Assembly: GCF_020026455.1 (NCBI RefSeq)
Contig: NZ_JAHHQJ010000004.1
Coordinates: 124,001-188,000, forward strand
Direction: 5' to 3'
DNA length: 64,000 bases
Source: Alistipes sp.
GTDB lineage: Bacteria; Bacteroidota; Bacteroidia; Bacteroidales; Rikenellaceae
Below, piece after piece: positions 36,330-44,234 of this stretch. The notes under the pieces are model-generated. The model did no database searches. It had not been told where the DNA came from and worked only from the letters and a program-made list of their open reading frames with translations. How positions within the stretch are numbered: the first letter of the stretch is position 1; each line of letters begins with the position of its first letter. Position numbers and translations under genes: made by a program.

Positions 36330-37451
36330 ATGAGACCGATCCGCATCCTGACCCTTGTGTTCCTGCTCTGCACACTCACTGCCGCCGCACAGAACGACCG
36401 ACGCATCGAGGAGCAGAAACGGGTCATCGCGGCCCTCGAGAAACGGATCGCCACCGAAGAGCGGGAGATTTCGAAAATCCAGAAGGGCCGCACGGCCACC
36501 GAGGAACGCGTGCGCCGCCTGGCGCGTCAGATCGATTCGCGCAACCAGCTGCTCGACGAGACCGAAAAGCAGGCACGCCTTCTGCGTGAGGAGATCGCCC
36601 GCACGGACAGCGTGGCCGGGAACCTTGCGGCAACCCTCGCACGCGACCGTGCACAGTACGGAGAAATGGTGCGCGAGGCCTACCGCAACTACAAGCACAA
36701 CAACTACCTGACCTATATCTTCTCCTCGCGCGACTTCACCGACGTGGCGCGTAAGATCACCGCCCTGCGCGAGGTGGGCTCGATGCGCGAACGCAAACTG
36801 CGCGACATCGAGGCGCTGACCGTCGAGGTCCGCACCGAAAAGGAGGCGCTCGACCGCCGCAAGAGGTCGCTCGACTCGGTCACGCGCAGCCTCTCGGCAC
36901 AGCGCGAGAAACTCCAGCGCGACGCCCGCAATGCCAAGGCCAGCATCCGGTCGATGTCGCAGAAGGAGAAAACGGCCCTGCAGCGCAAAATCGCACAGGA
37001 GCAGCAGCTGGATGTGGCCATCAGCGAACTGCGCAAGTTGACCAAGGGAAATACCGAAGGGGCTTCGTTCTCGGCGAAAACCTCCGGGCTGCGTCTTCCG
37101 GTGACTGCCGGACGCGTGAAACGATACAGGGAGAACATGGCCGAAATCATCGGTCCGAAGGGGGCACATGTCATCTCGATCTACGACGGCAAGGTCGTCG
37201 ACGTGAAGCGCAACCGGATCACCAGCAAATACGACGTTTACGTCGCTCACGGCGAATATATAACCTCCTATGCCAACATGGGGACGATCTGCGTCGAGAA
37301 GGGCCAAAAAGTGGCAAGAAACGCACAACTCGGAACCATCGGCTCGGCAGTCAACGTGATGACGATGGAGACCGAATACAAACTCGTCTTCGGCATCTAC
37401 CCGCCCAACCCCGGGCAGAAGATGCGCGCGGAGGAGTGTTTCCGAAAATAA
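36330..37451 (+). CDS. EnvC-like murein hydrolase activator (degenerate M23 domain)
   Basis: A 373-residue periplasmic protein. After the signal peptide (about 1-20) comes a long coiled coil (about 22-245, rich in E, R, K and Q) and then a LytM/M23 domain (about 250-365: SLRLPVTAGRV region, VISIYDGKVVDVKRN, VYVAHGEYITSYANM, VARNAQLGTIG). The zinc and catalytic residues of active M23 peptidases are not all present: the final HxH is replaced and only His in AHGEY is seen. This is the pattern of EnvC and NlpD, which activate amidases rather than cut the wall themselves. It probably acts in daughter-cell separation. Confidence 0.88.
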   Translation: MRPIRILTLVFLLCTLTAAAQNDRRIEEQKRVIAALEKRIATEEREISKIQKGRTATEERVRRLARQIDSRNQLLDETEKQARLLREEIARTDSVAGNLAATLARDRAQYGEMVREAYRNYKHNNYLTYIFSSRDFTDVARKITALREVGSMRERKLRDIEALTVEVRTEKEALDRRKRSLDSVTRSLSAQREKLQRDARNAKASIRSMSQKEKTALQRKIAQEQQLDVAISELRKLTKGNTEGASFSAKTSGLRLPVTAGRVKRYRENMAEIIGPKGAHVISIYDGKVVDVKRNRITSKYDVYVAHGEYITSYANMGTICVEKGQKVARNAQLGTIGSAVNVMTMETEYKLVFGIYPPNPGQKMRAEECFRK

Positions 37452-37531
37452 AACCGACGCTTCCTGCGTTTCCGCGGGGCGGCCGCCACGTCGTCAGCCC
37501 CGGAACAGAACGACATAACAACAACGAAAAA

Positions 37532-37969
37532 ATGGCTGTCAAATACTTTACCGACGACTGCAAATACCGACTCCCGCAAAAGCGCCTCACGGCGCGATGG
37601 TTGCACGAAGTGGCCGCAGGAGAGGGCTACACGCTGGGTGATGTCACCTATATCTTCTGCTCGGCACAGCGGCTGCTGGAGATGAACCGCCAATACCTCG
37701 GGCACGATTACTTCACCGACGTCATCACGTTCGATTACAGCGACCGCAAGGGAACACGGATCGTCTCGGGCGACATCTTCATCGACGTTGAGACGGTTGC
37801 CGACAACGCCCGCCAATATGGCGCGACTACCCTGCAGGAGATGCGCAGGGTAGTGGTCCACGGAGTGCTGCACCTCTGCGGGCAGGGCGACAAAACGCCC
37901 CGCACCAATGCACAGATGCACCGAAAGGAGGACAAATACCTGAAATTCTGGGAGAGTATCCAGCAGTAA
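37532..37969 (+). CDS. ybeY: Endoribonuclease YbeY (rRNA maturation)
   Basis: A 145-residue zinc-dependent ribonuclease that processes the 3' end of 16S rRNA and takes part in ribosome quality control. The metal motif is HGVLHLCGQGDK with His110 and His114. The third position of the usual H-x3-H-x5-H is Asp120, as I recall for Bacteroidetes YbeY. RMNRQYLGHDYFTDVITFDY matches the family's conserved NxxxLxxDxxTDVLSF region. The start at 37532 follows an 80-bp gap after the EnvC-like gene. The frame extends upstream, but the extra residues are not conserved in type. Confidence 0.93.
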   Translation: MAVKYFTDDCKYRLPQKRLTARWLHEVAAGEGYTLGDVTYIFCSAQRLLEMNRQYLGHDYFTDVITFDYSDRKGTRIVSGDIFIDVETVADNARQYGATTLQEMRRVVVHGVLHLCGQGDKTPRTNAQMHRKEDKYLKFWESIQQ

Positions 37970-37974
37970 TTGCC

Positions 37975-38922
37975 ATGAAACACTCCCGATTTATCGCAGC
38001 GACCGCTCTCACGGCTCTCCTGCTGGCCGGATGTACGGGCCGCTGCACGGCCGGAAACGCCGCAGACAGGGCCGCCGGCGACGGCACGTCCGAAACCGCA
38101 GTTTCCGCGCCGGATCCAGCAGGGGAGAGGCCGTCAGGGGAAGGGAGGCCGTCAGGGGAGAGGCTTCCGCACGCCGCATCCCGTACCTGGAGCGGCCGCG
38201 ACGGTAGCAGCAAACGGTGGGGCCCCTTTGAGGAAAACGACACGACGTTCCTCTTCGTCCACGAGTACCTTATCGGCAGCGACACGAACCGCTATAAGGT
38301 CTTTATCCGAAAAGGTCCGCAGCCGAACGATATTCCCAATTTTGCAAGCCTTTCGCCGCAGAACGAATCGGCATGGAAGGATTTCACCGACCAGCTGCAC
38401 ACGCTCAGGAAACGCCACCCAGGGTCGCTTACACACCATGCGGCGTTGACCGGACTTTCACACAGCTGGACGCCGGTCCGCTCTTTGCGGGGGAGCTACT
38501 ACGTAAACGGTTTCAATCCCTATCCGGTATGGATTTCGGATTCGCTTTTCGTCCGCCAGACGATCGACGGCCAACGGCCCTCACGCATCAGTACGGCGGA
38601 ACGCATCGCCCCGACGCATTACCGCCTCCGGACAACAGCCGGAGATGGGGGCGGCGAACTGGTGGACATATACCTTGTGGACACCGCATGCAGGATGGCT
38701 GTGTTCGCCTTCAGCAACGACCGGAAAACAGAACTGTTACAGTCGCTTTATGTTCCCTTTGAAACGGGGCTTGAGATGGATAAGATCGACTTTCACTCGC
38801 TGGAACTGCCCGACGAGAGCGAGGTGGAGTGGGACGAAACGGATTTCGGAGCGCTGATTTCCGGAGCCGCACCACTCCGGGAAGCGGATTCGAAAACAGA
38901 CAAAACGAATAATAACGAATGA
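37975..38922 (+). CDS. Lipoprotein of unknown function
   Basis: A 315-residue lipoprotein with lipobox LLLAGCTG. Residues about 20-65 are low complexity (Ala, Gly, Pro, Ser, Glu) and include a short tandem GERPSGEG/RPSGERLP repeat encoded by a DNA repeat near 38126-38165. The rest looks like a folded mixed alpha/beta domain (FLFVHEYLIGSDTNRYKVFIRKG, SHSWTPVRSLRGSYYVNGFNPYPVWISDSLFVRQT, LVDIYLVDTACRMAVFAF) that I do not recognise. It starts 5 bp after ybeY and its stop overlaps the mnmG start (ATGA), so it is translated within the operon. Confidence 0.8.
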   Translation: MKHSRFIAATALTALLLAGCTGRCTAGNAADRAAGDGTSETAVSAPDPAGERPSGEGRPSGERLPHAASRTWSGRDGSSKRWGPFEENDTTFLFVHEYLIGSDTNRYKVFIRKGPQPNDIPNFASLSPQNESAWKDFTDQLHTLRKRHPGSLTHHAALTGLSHSWTPVRSLRGSYYVNGFNPYPVWISDSLFVRQTIDGQRPSRISTAERIAPTHYRLRTTAGDGGGELVDIYLVDTACRMAVFAFSNDRKTELLQSLYVPFETGLEMDKIDFHSLELPDESEVEWDETDFGALISGAAPLREADSKTDKTNNNE

Positions 38923-40853
38923 CACTCGATTACGACATTATCGTCATCGGCGGAGGACACGCCGGATGCGAAGCCGCTTCAGCCGCCGCACGACTCGGTT
39001 CGCGCACGCTGCTGCTCACGATGGACATGGCCAAACTGGCTGCCATGTCGTGCAATCCAGCAGTAGGAGGAGTAGCCAAAGGTCAGATTGTCAGAGAGAT
39101 AGATGCATTAGGCGGCCAAATGGGGCGTATCACCGACCTCACAACCATCCAGTTCCGGATGCTCAACCGGTCGAAGGGTGCTGCGATGTGGAGTCCCCGG
39201 GCGCAGTGTGACAAGACGCGCTTTTCGGAGGAGTGGCGCCACACGCTCGAAAACACCCGAAACCTCTATATCTGGCAGGACGCTGTGAGCGAACTACTGT
39301 TCGACAACACCCCAAACAAGGACCACAACTCCTCCGCAGCATCGGACAATTGCCGTGCAGACTCATGCACACACCGCATCACAGGAGTGCGCACCCGCAT
39401 GGGCGTCACATTTTCCTGCCGGAAAGTCATACTCACCTCCGGCACATTCCTCGGAGGAATGATGCACTGCGGCACCTCACACGCCGAAGGCGGCAGGGCA
39501 GGGGATGCCGCATCGCACGGCATTACGGAGAGTCTCCGGACCATCGGATTTGAAATCGGACGCATGAAGACTGGAACTCCGGCGCGCCTCGATGGCCGGA
39601 CCATCAACTTCGAAATCCTCGAACCGCAATACGGCGACGAAAACCCCGCCAAATTTTCATTTTCACCCGAAACGCAACCGGTCAAAGAGCAGCTTCCCTG
39701 CTTTCTGGTCTACACCTCGAAGGAGGTTCACGAGATTCTTCGCAGCGGATTCGACCGCTCGCCGCTGTTCAACGGCACGATCTGCGGCATCGGTCCGCGC
39801 TACTGTCCCTCGATCGAGGACAAACTGCGCACCTTTGCCGACAAGGACCAGCACCAACTGTTCCTGGAACCCGAAGGCAGTTCGACCAATGAATACTACC
39901 TGAACGGTTTTTCGTCGTCTCTGCCCTGGGAAGTTCAATGGGAAGCCCTGCACAAAATCCACGGATTCGAGGATCTGCACATTTTCCGTCCCGGATATGC
40001 CATCGAATACGACTATTTTCCACCTACCCAACTGCACCATTCGCTCGAAACGAAACTCGTTTCAGGGCTTTATTTCGCCGGACAGATCAACGGAACGACC
40101 GGCTACGAGGAAGCTGCAGCGCAGGGTCTGATGGCGGGTATCAACGCCCATCGGGCAATGAGAGGGGAGAAGCCTATTGTACTGAAACGCGACGAAGCCT
40201 ATATCGGCGTACTGATCGATGACCTGGTGACCAAAGGCGTCGACGAACCCTACCGCATGTTCACCTCCCGGGCCGAATATCGCATTCTGCTCCGACAGGA
40301 CAATGCCGACATCCGTTTGACTCCGTTGGGATACAAAACAGGGTTGATTTCACAAAAACAATACGATCATTTCATCAAAAAAAATACGCTTGTAGAATCG
40401 CTTATTTCATTCGCCCGCGAGCAGAGTATCAAACCAGCCGAAATTAACGACTATTTAAAATCAATCAATTCGGAGCCTTTAGCACAGGGAAGAAAGCTAT
40501 ATGACATCCTGATGCGCAATAATGTCACGTTTGATTCGTTGCAAAAAGTCTTACCCAAGCTGCAGAAATTCATCAGCGAAAACGAAATAACTCCGGAAGC
40601 ACTAGAAGAAGCCGAAATACAAATCAAGTACAAAGGCTACATCGAACGTGAAAAATTCATCGCAGACAAGTTACGACGCCTTGAAAATATACGAATACCG
40701 GACAATTTCGACTTCCATTCGATGCAGGCATTGACGATTGAAGCTCGCCAGAAGCTTTCCCGCATTCGGCCTGAAACCATCGGCCAGGCATCGCGAATCC
40801 CCGGAGTTTCACCTGCCGATGTCAATGTTCTGCTCGTAAAATTCGGGCGATAG
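38919..40853 (+). CDS. mnmG: tRNA uridine 5-carboxymethylaminomethyl modification enzyme MnmG
   Basis: A 644-residue FAD enzyme (GidA) that, with MnmE, installs the cmnm5 group at U34 of tRNAs. The FAD fingerprint IIVIGGGHAGCEAA, NPAVGGVAKGQIVREIDALGG, GGRAGDAAS, KTGTPARLDGRTI and GYEEAAAQGLMAGINA are all present. A Ser/Asn/Asp-rich insert (about 130-147, NTPNKDHNSSAASDNCRADS) occurs where E. coli MnmG is shorter. The last 500 bp are clearly richer in A and T than the first part. The start overlaps the stop of the preceding lipoprotein gene. Confidence 0.98.
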   Translation: MTLDYDIIVIGGGHAGCEAASAAARLGSRTLLLTMDMAKLAAMSCNPAVGGVAKGQIVREIDALGGQMGRITDLTTIQFRMLNRSKGAAMWSPRAQCDKTRFSEEWRHTLENTRNLYIWQDAVSELLFDNTPNKDHNSSAASDNCRADSCTHRITGVRTRMGVTFSCRKVILTSGTFLGGMMHCGTSHAEGGRAGDAASHGITESLRTIGFEIGRMKTGTPARLDGRTINFEILEPQYGDENPAKFSFSPETQPVKEQLPCFLVYTSKEVHEILRSGFDRSPLFNGTICGIGPRYCPSIEDKLRTFADKDQHQLFLEPEGSSTNEYYLNGFSSSLPWEVQWEALHKIHGFEDLHIFRPGYAIEYDYFPPTQLHHSLETKLVSGLYFAGQINGTTGYEEAAAQGLMAGINAHRAMRGEKPIVLKRDEAYIGVLIDDLVTKGVDEPYRMFTSRAEYRILLRQDNADIRLTPLGYKTGLISQKQYDHFIKKNTLVESLISFAREQSIKPAEINDYLKSINSEPLAQGRKLYDILMRNNVTFDSLQKVLPKLQKFISENEITPEALEEAEIQIKYKGYIEREKFIADKLRRLENIRIPDNFDFHSMQALTIEARQKLSRIRPETIGQASRIPGVSPADVNVLLVKFGR

Positions 40854-40921
40854 AAGATAAAGTTCCACGTGGAACAAAAGAAGGAGAGACGAATAAAAAT
40901 AGCTACTTCAAGATAAGTAAC

Positions 40922-40957
40922 ATCAAAAAGCCACCTCGATCGAGGTGGCTTTTTGAT
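40922..40957. terminator. Bidirectional terminator between mnmG and ilvE
   Basis: A perfect 36-base palindrome centred on CGATCG, beginning ATCAAAAAGCC and ending GGCTTTTTGAT. It serves both convergent genes. Confidence 0.92.
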
Positions 40958-40975
40958 ATTAAAAACGTATTCTAA

Positions 40976-41989
40976 TTACAAAACGACGGTACACCAATCG
41001 TACTTATCCTCTGCTCGGCCATACTGAATATCCTGTAAACGCGTGTAAAGTTCCATACAATTCTTTCCGACCTCGTCGCCGTAATTATACGTTTTTTCGG
41101 TCTGCATGTCGTAAATAAACCCGATAGGGGAGATAACAGCGGCCGTCCCGCAGGCTCCGCATTCATCGAAGGTCTCCAATTCCTCAACCGGAATATGACG
41201 TTCCTCAACAACCAAACCCATATCGCGTGCAATCTGACGAAGACTCATGTTGGTAATAGAGGGCAAGACCGAAGGCGATTTCGGTGTAATATACTTGCCT
41301 TCCTTAATACCGAAGAAGTTGGCAGCTCCGCACTCTTCAATGTATTTATGCTCGGCAGCATCGAGGTACATGATATTCGAATAGCCCAATTCATGACCCT
41401 TTTCGCCCGACAGCAGGCTGGCGGCATAGTTGCCTCCGACCTTCACATCGCCTGTTCCACGTGGAGCAGCACGGTCCTGCTCGCGGTCGATAGCAACCCG
41501 AATCGGTTTGATTCCCGATTTGAAATAAGCTCCAACGGGCGAACAATAGACAATCAGAAGGGCTTCACGAGCCGGCTTTACACCCAATCCGACCGATGTT
41601 CCAAACATCACGGGACGCAGATAGAGCGAAGCCCCAGTGCCGTAGGGAGGGATAAAACGTTCGTTACGCTTGACAACCTCGATGCAGGCATCGACGATCA
41701 TTTCAATCGAAGGGACCGGCAAACACAACCGCTTTGCCGAGGACTGGAGACGCCGCGCATTGTCGGCGACACGGAAAAGTCTCACTTTTCCGTCAACACC
41801 GCGGAAGGCTTTCAGACCCTCGAAAAGTTCAATGCCATAGTGCAGACACGAAGCCGACATGTGCATCTGGATATATTCGTCATCGGTAACCAGCATCTCG
41901 CTCCATTTCCCGTCGACAAAGGAGTAGCGAACATTGTAATCGGTTTTGCGATAGTCGAAGCCCAAAGCGCTCCAATCAGTATTTTCCAT
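40976..41989 (-). CDS. ilvE: Branched-chain amino acid aminotransferase
   Basis: A 337-residue fold-type IV PLP enzyme that transaminates Leu, Ile and Val. The PLP Lys lies in VKVGGNYAASLL; HYGIELFEGLKAFRG, GYSNIMYLDA, ECGAANFFGI and DECGACGTAAVISPIG are typical of the IlvE group II proteins. It follows metG by 48 bp on the same strand with no clear promoter of its own, so it is probably co-transcribed with metG. Confidence 0.97.
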   Translation of the reverse strand: MENTDWSALGFDYRKTDYNVRYSFVDGKWSEMLVTDDEYIQMHMSASCLHYGIELFEGLKAFRGVDGKVRLFRVADNARRLQSSAKRLCLPVPSIEMIVDACIEVVKRNERFIPPYGTGASLYLRPVMFGTSVGLGVKPAREALLIVYCSPVGAYFKSGIKPIRVAIDREQDRAAPRGTGDVKVGGNYAASLLSGEKGHELGYSNIMYLDAAEHKYIEECGAANFFGIKEGKYITPKSPSVLPSITNMSLRQIARDMGLVVEERHIPVEELETFDECGACGTAAVISPIGFIYDMQTEKTYNYGDEVGKNCMELYTRLQDIQYGRAEDKYDWCTVVL

Positions 41990-42037
41990 ATCCCATATGT
42001 TTTAAAATGTTTACTAAAAATTCATTCTATCAACCAA

Positions 42038-44080
42038 TCAACCCACAACAGCACCATTGTGAGTAGCCTCGCCGGGTTGCAGCAGACGCAACTTTCCGGA
42101 AGCATCTTCCGCCATAAGAATCATGCCGCTCGAAAGGATTCCCTTCAGTTCGCGCGGGGCAAGATTCACCAAGACAAGGACCTGCTTTCCGACCAACTCC
42201 TCGGGAGTGAAATGCTCGGCAATCCCCGAAACAATTTCGCGTTTGTCGATTCCCGTATCGACCGTCAGTTTCAACAACTTCTTCGTTTTGGCAACTTTTT
42301 CGGCCGCCAGAATCGTCGAAACACGGATATCCATTTTCTGAAAATCGTCGAACTGAATCGTATCTTTCTGTGGATCAATATTTTGTGCAGACTCTGCAAT
42401 TTCATTGGCAGCCTTGGTCGCCGCAAGTTTATCCAGCTGGCGCTGAATCACGTCGTCCTCGATCTTCTCGAACAACAGCGCAGGTTCCCCGATGGCATGC
42501 CCCGCCGGAATCAGATCCGTAGCACCGAGGCGTTCCCAGCCGAATTTAGCGACGACCAGCATCCGGAGAATTTTCTCCGCCGAGAAGGGCATGAACGGTT
42601 CGATGGCAATGGCCGTATTGGCCGTGATCTGCAAAGCGATGTTGAGAATCGTCTCGACACGTGCCGGATCGGTCTTGATCACCTTCCACGGTTCGGTGTC
42701 GGCCAGGTATTTGTTGCCGATGCGCGCGATGTTCATGGCATCCTTCAGCGCCTCGCGAAAACGGTAATTCTCGATGTTTCCTTCGAGCGAAGCTTTCACA
42801 GCGGCCACTTCACCGATGGTCTGCCGGTCGTATTCGTTCAGCTCCCCGCAAGATGGAACCTTACCGCCGTAATATTTCTGTGTCAGCACCAGAGCACGGT
42901 TGACGAAATTTCCCAGCACGGCCACCAGCTCGTTGTTGTTCCGGGCCTGGAAATCCTTCCAGGTAAAATCGTTGTCCTTGGTCTCCGGAGCATTGGCGCA
43001 GAGCACATAACGCAGGACATCCTCCTTACCGGGGAAATCCTCCAGATATTCGTGGAGCCACACGGCCCAATTACGCGAAGTAGAAATCTTGTCGCCCTCA
43101 AGGTTCAAAAATTCGTTGGCCGGCACATTCTCAGGCAGAATATAACCGCCGTGGGCCTTGAGCATCGACGGAAAGACGATGCAGTGGAACACGATATTGT
43201 CTTTGCCGATGAAGTGAACCATCTTGGTGTCCTCCGACTTCCAATAACGTTCCCAATCGGGTGTAAGATCCTTTGTAGCAGATATATAGCCGATAGGAGC
43301 ATCGAACCATACATAGAGCACCTTGCCCTCGGCACCCTCCACGGGAACCGGGATGCCCCAGTCCAGATCGCGGCTCACGGCACGCGGCTGGAGACCTCCA
43401 TCGAGCCAGCTCTTGCACTGCCCGTAGACATTTGTTTTCCACTCCTTGTGTCCCTCGAGAATCCATTTGCTCAGGAATTCTTCGTACCGATCCAACGGAA
43501 GATACCAATGCTTCGTTTCCCGCTTCACGGGCACGGAACCCGATACGGCGCTGTGCGGATCGATAAGTTCGTCGGGCGAAAGGGTAGAGCCGCACTTCTC
43601 GCACTGGTCGCCGTAGGCACGGTCATTGCCGCATTTCGGACAGGTTCCCACGATGTAACGGTCGGCCAGAAAGGTCTGCGCCTCCTCGTCGTAATACTGC
43701 AAAGAGGTCTTCTCGATGAATTTGCCTTCGTCGTAAAGCTTTCTGAAAAAGGCTGATGCGGTTTCGGCATGGGTCTTGGACGAGGTTCGCGAATAGATGT
43801 CGAACGACATGCCCAGTCCCTCGAACGATTTTTTGATCAGCTCGTGGTAACGGTCCACGATCTGCTGGGGTGTCACCCCCTCCTTGCGAGCCTTGATCGT
43901 GATGGGTACGCCGTGTTCGTCCGACCCGCAGACCGAAATCACGTCGCGTCCGCGAAGCCGCAGGTAACGCGTATAAATGTCCGAAGGTATGTAAACTCCA
44001 GCCAGATGGCCGATATGTACCGGACCGTTCGCATAGGGAAGCGCCGAAGTCACGAGGTAGCGTTTGAACTCTTTTGCCAT
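42038..44080 (-). CDS. metG: Methionine-tRNA ligase
   Basis: A 680-residue class I synthetase. The HIGH motif is in LPYANGPVHIGHLAG, the zinc knuckle in CPKCGNDRAYGDQCEKCG, and the KMSKS loop appears as KISTSRN. The C-terminal about 110 residues (FQKMDIRVSTILAAEKVAKTKKLLKLTVDTG) form the EMAP/Trbp-type tRNA-binding domain used for dimerisation. It charges initiator and elongator tRNA-Met. Confidence 0.98.
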   Translation of the reverse strand: MAKEFKRYLVTSALPYANGPVHIGHLAGVYIPSDIYTRYLRLRGRDVISVCGSDEHGVPITIKARKEGVTPQQIVDRYHELIKKSFEGLGMSFDIYSRTSSKTHAETASAFFRKLYDEGKFIEKTSLQYYDEEAQTFLADRYIVGTCPKCGNDRAYGDQCEKCGSTLSPDELIDPHSAVSGSVPVKRETKHWYLPLDRYEEFLSKWILEGHKEWKTNVYGQCKSWLDGGLQPRAVSRDLDWGIPVPVEGAEGKVLYVWFDAPIGYISATKDLTPDWERYWKSEDTKMVHFIGKDNIVFHCIVFPSMLKAHGGYILPENVPANEFLNLEGDKISTSRNWAVWLHEYLEDFPGKEDVLRYVLCANAPETKDNDFTWKDFQARNNNELVAVLGNFVNRALVLTQKYYGGKVPSCGELNEYDRQTIGEVAAVKASLEGNIENYRFREALKDAMNIARIGNKYLADTEPWKVIKTDPARVETILNIALQITANTAIAIEPFMPFSAEKILRMLVVAKFGWERLGATDLIPAGHAIGEPALLFEKIEDDVIQRQLDKLAATKAANEIAESAQNIDPQKDTIQFDDFQKMDIRVSTILAAEKVAKTKKLLKLTVDTGIDKREIVSGIAEHFTPEELVGKQVLVLVNLAPRELKGILSSGMILMAEDASGKLRLLQPGEATHNGAVVG

Positions 44081-44100
44081 AAATATAAAATAGATACAGT

Positions 44101-44130
44101 ATTACTAATTTCTGTCAAAATTACTAATTT
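44101..44130 (-). promoter_or_regulatory. metG promoter with a direct repeat
   Basis: On the minus strand TAATTTTG (44123-44116) fits TAnnTTTG, 35 bp before metG. ATTACTAATTT is repeated exactly at 44101-44111 and 44120-44130 (period 19), overlapping the box and the leader. Confidence 0.5.
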
Positions 44131-44181
44131 TTAAGAGAATCGGGAACGAAAAGCATATATTTTCTGACAGGTTGGAAGAAA

Positions 44182-44210
44182 AGAAGGCACACCCGAGGGG
44201 TGTACCTTCT
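44182..44210 (-). terminator. Terminator of the S46 peptidase gene
   Basis: The arms 44199-44210 and 44182-44193 form a full 12-bp stem on the minus strand (one U-G pair), followed by a T-rich tail. On the plus strand the same position is a C-A mismatch, so the hairpin is tuned for the minus-strand gene. Confidence 0.8.
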
Positions 44211-44234
44211 CCATCAAGCCGGAAAATCCGGTCT

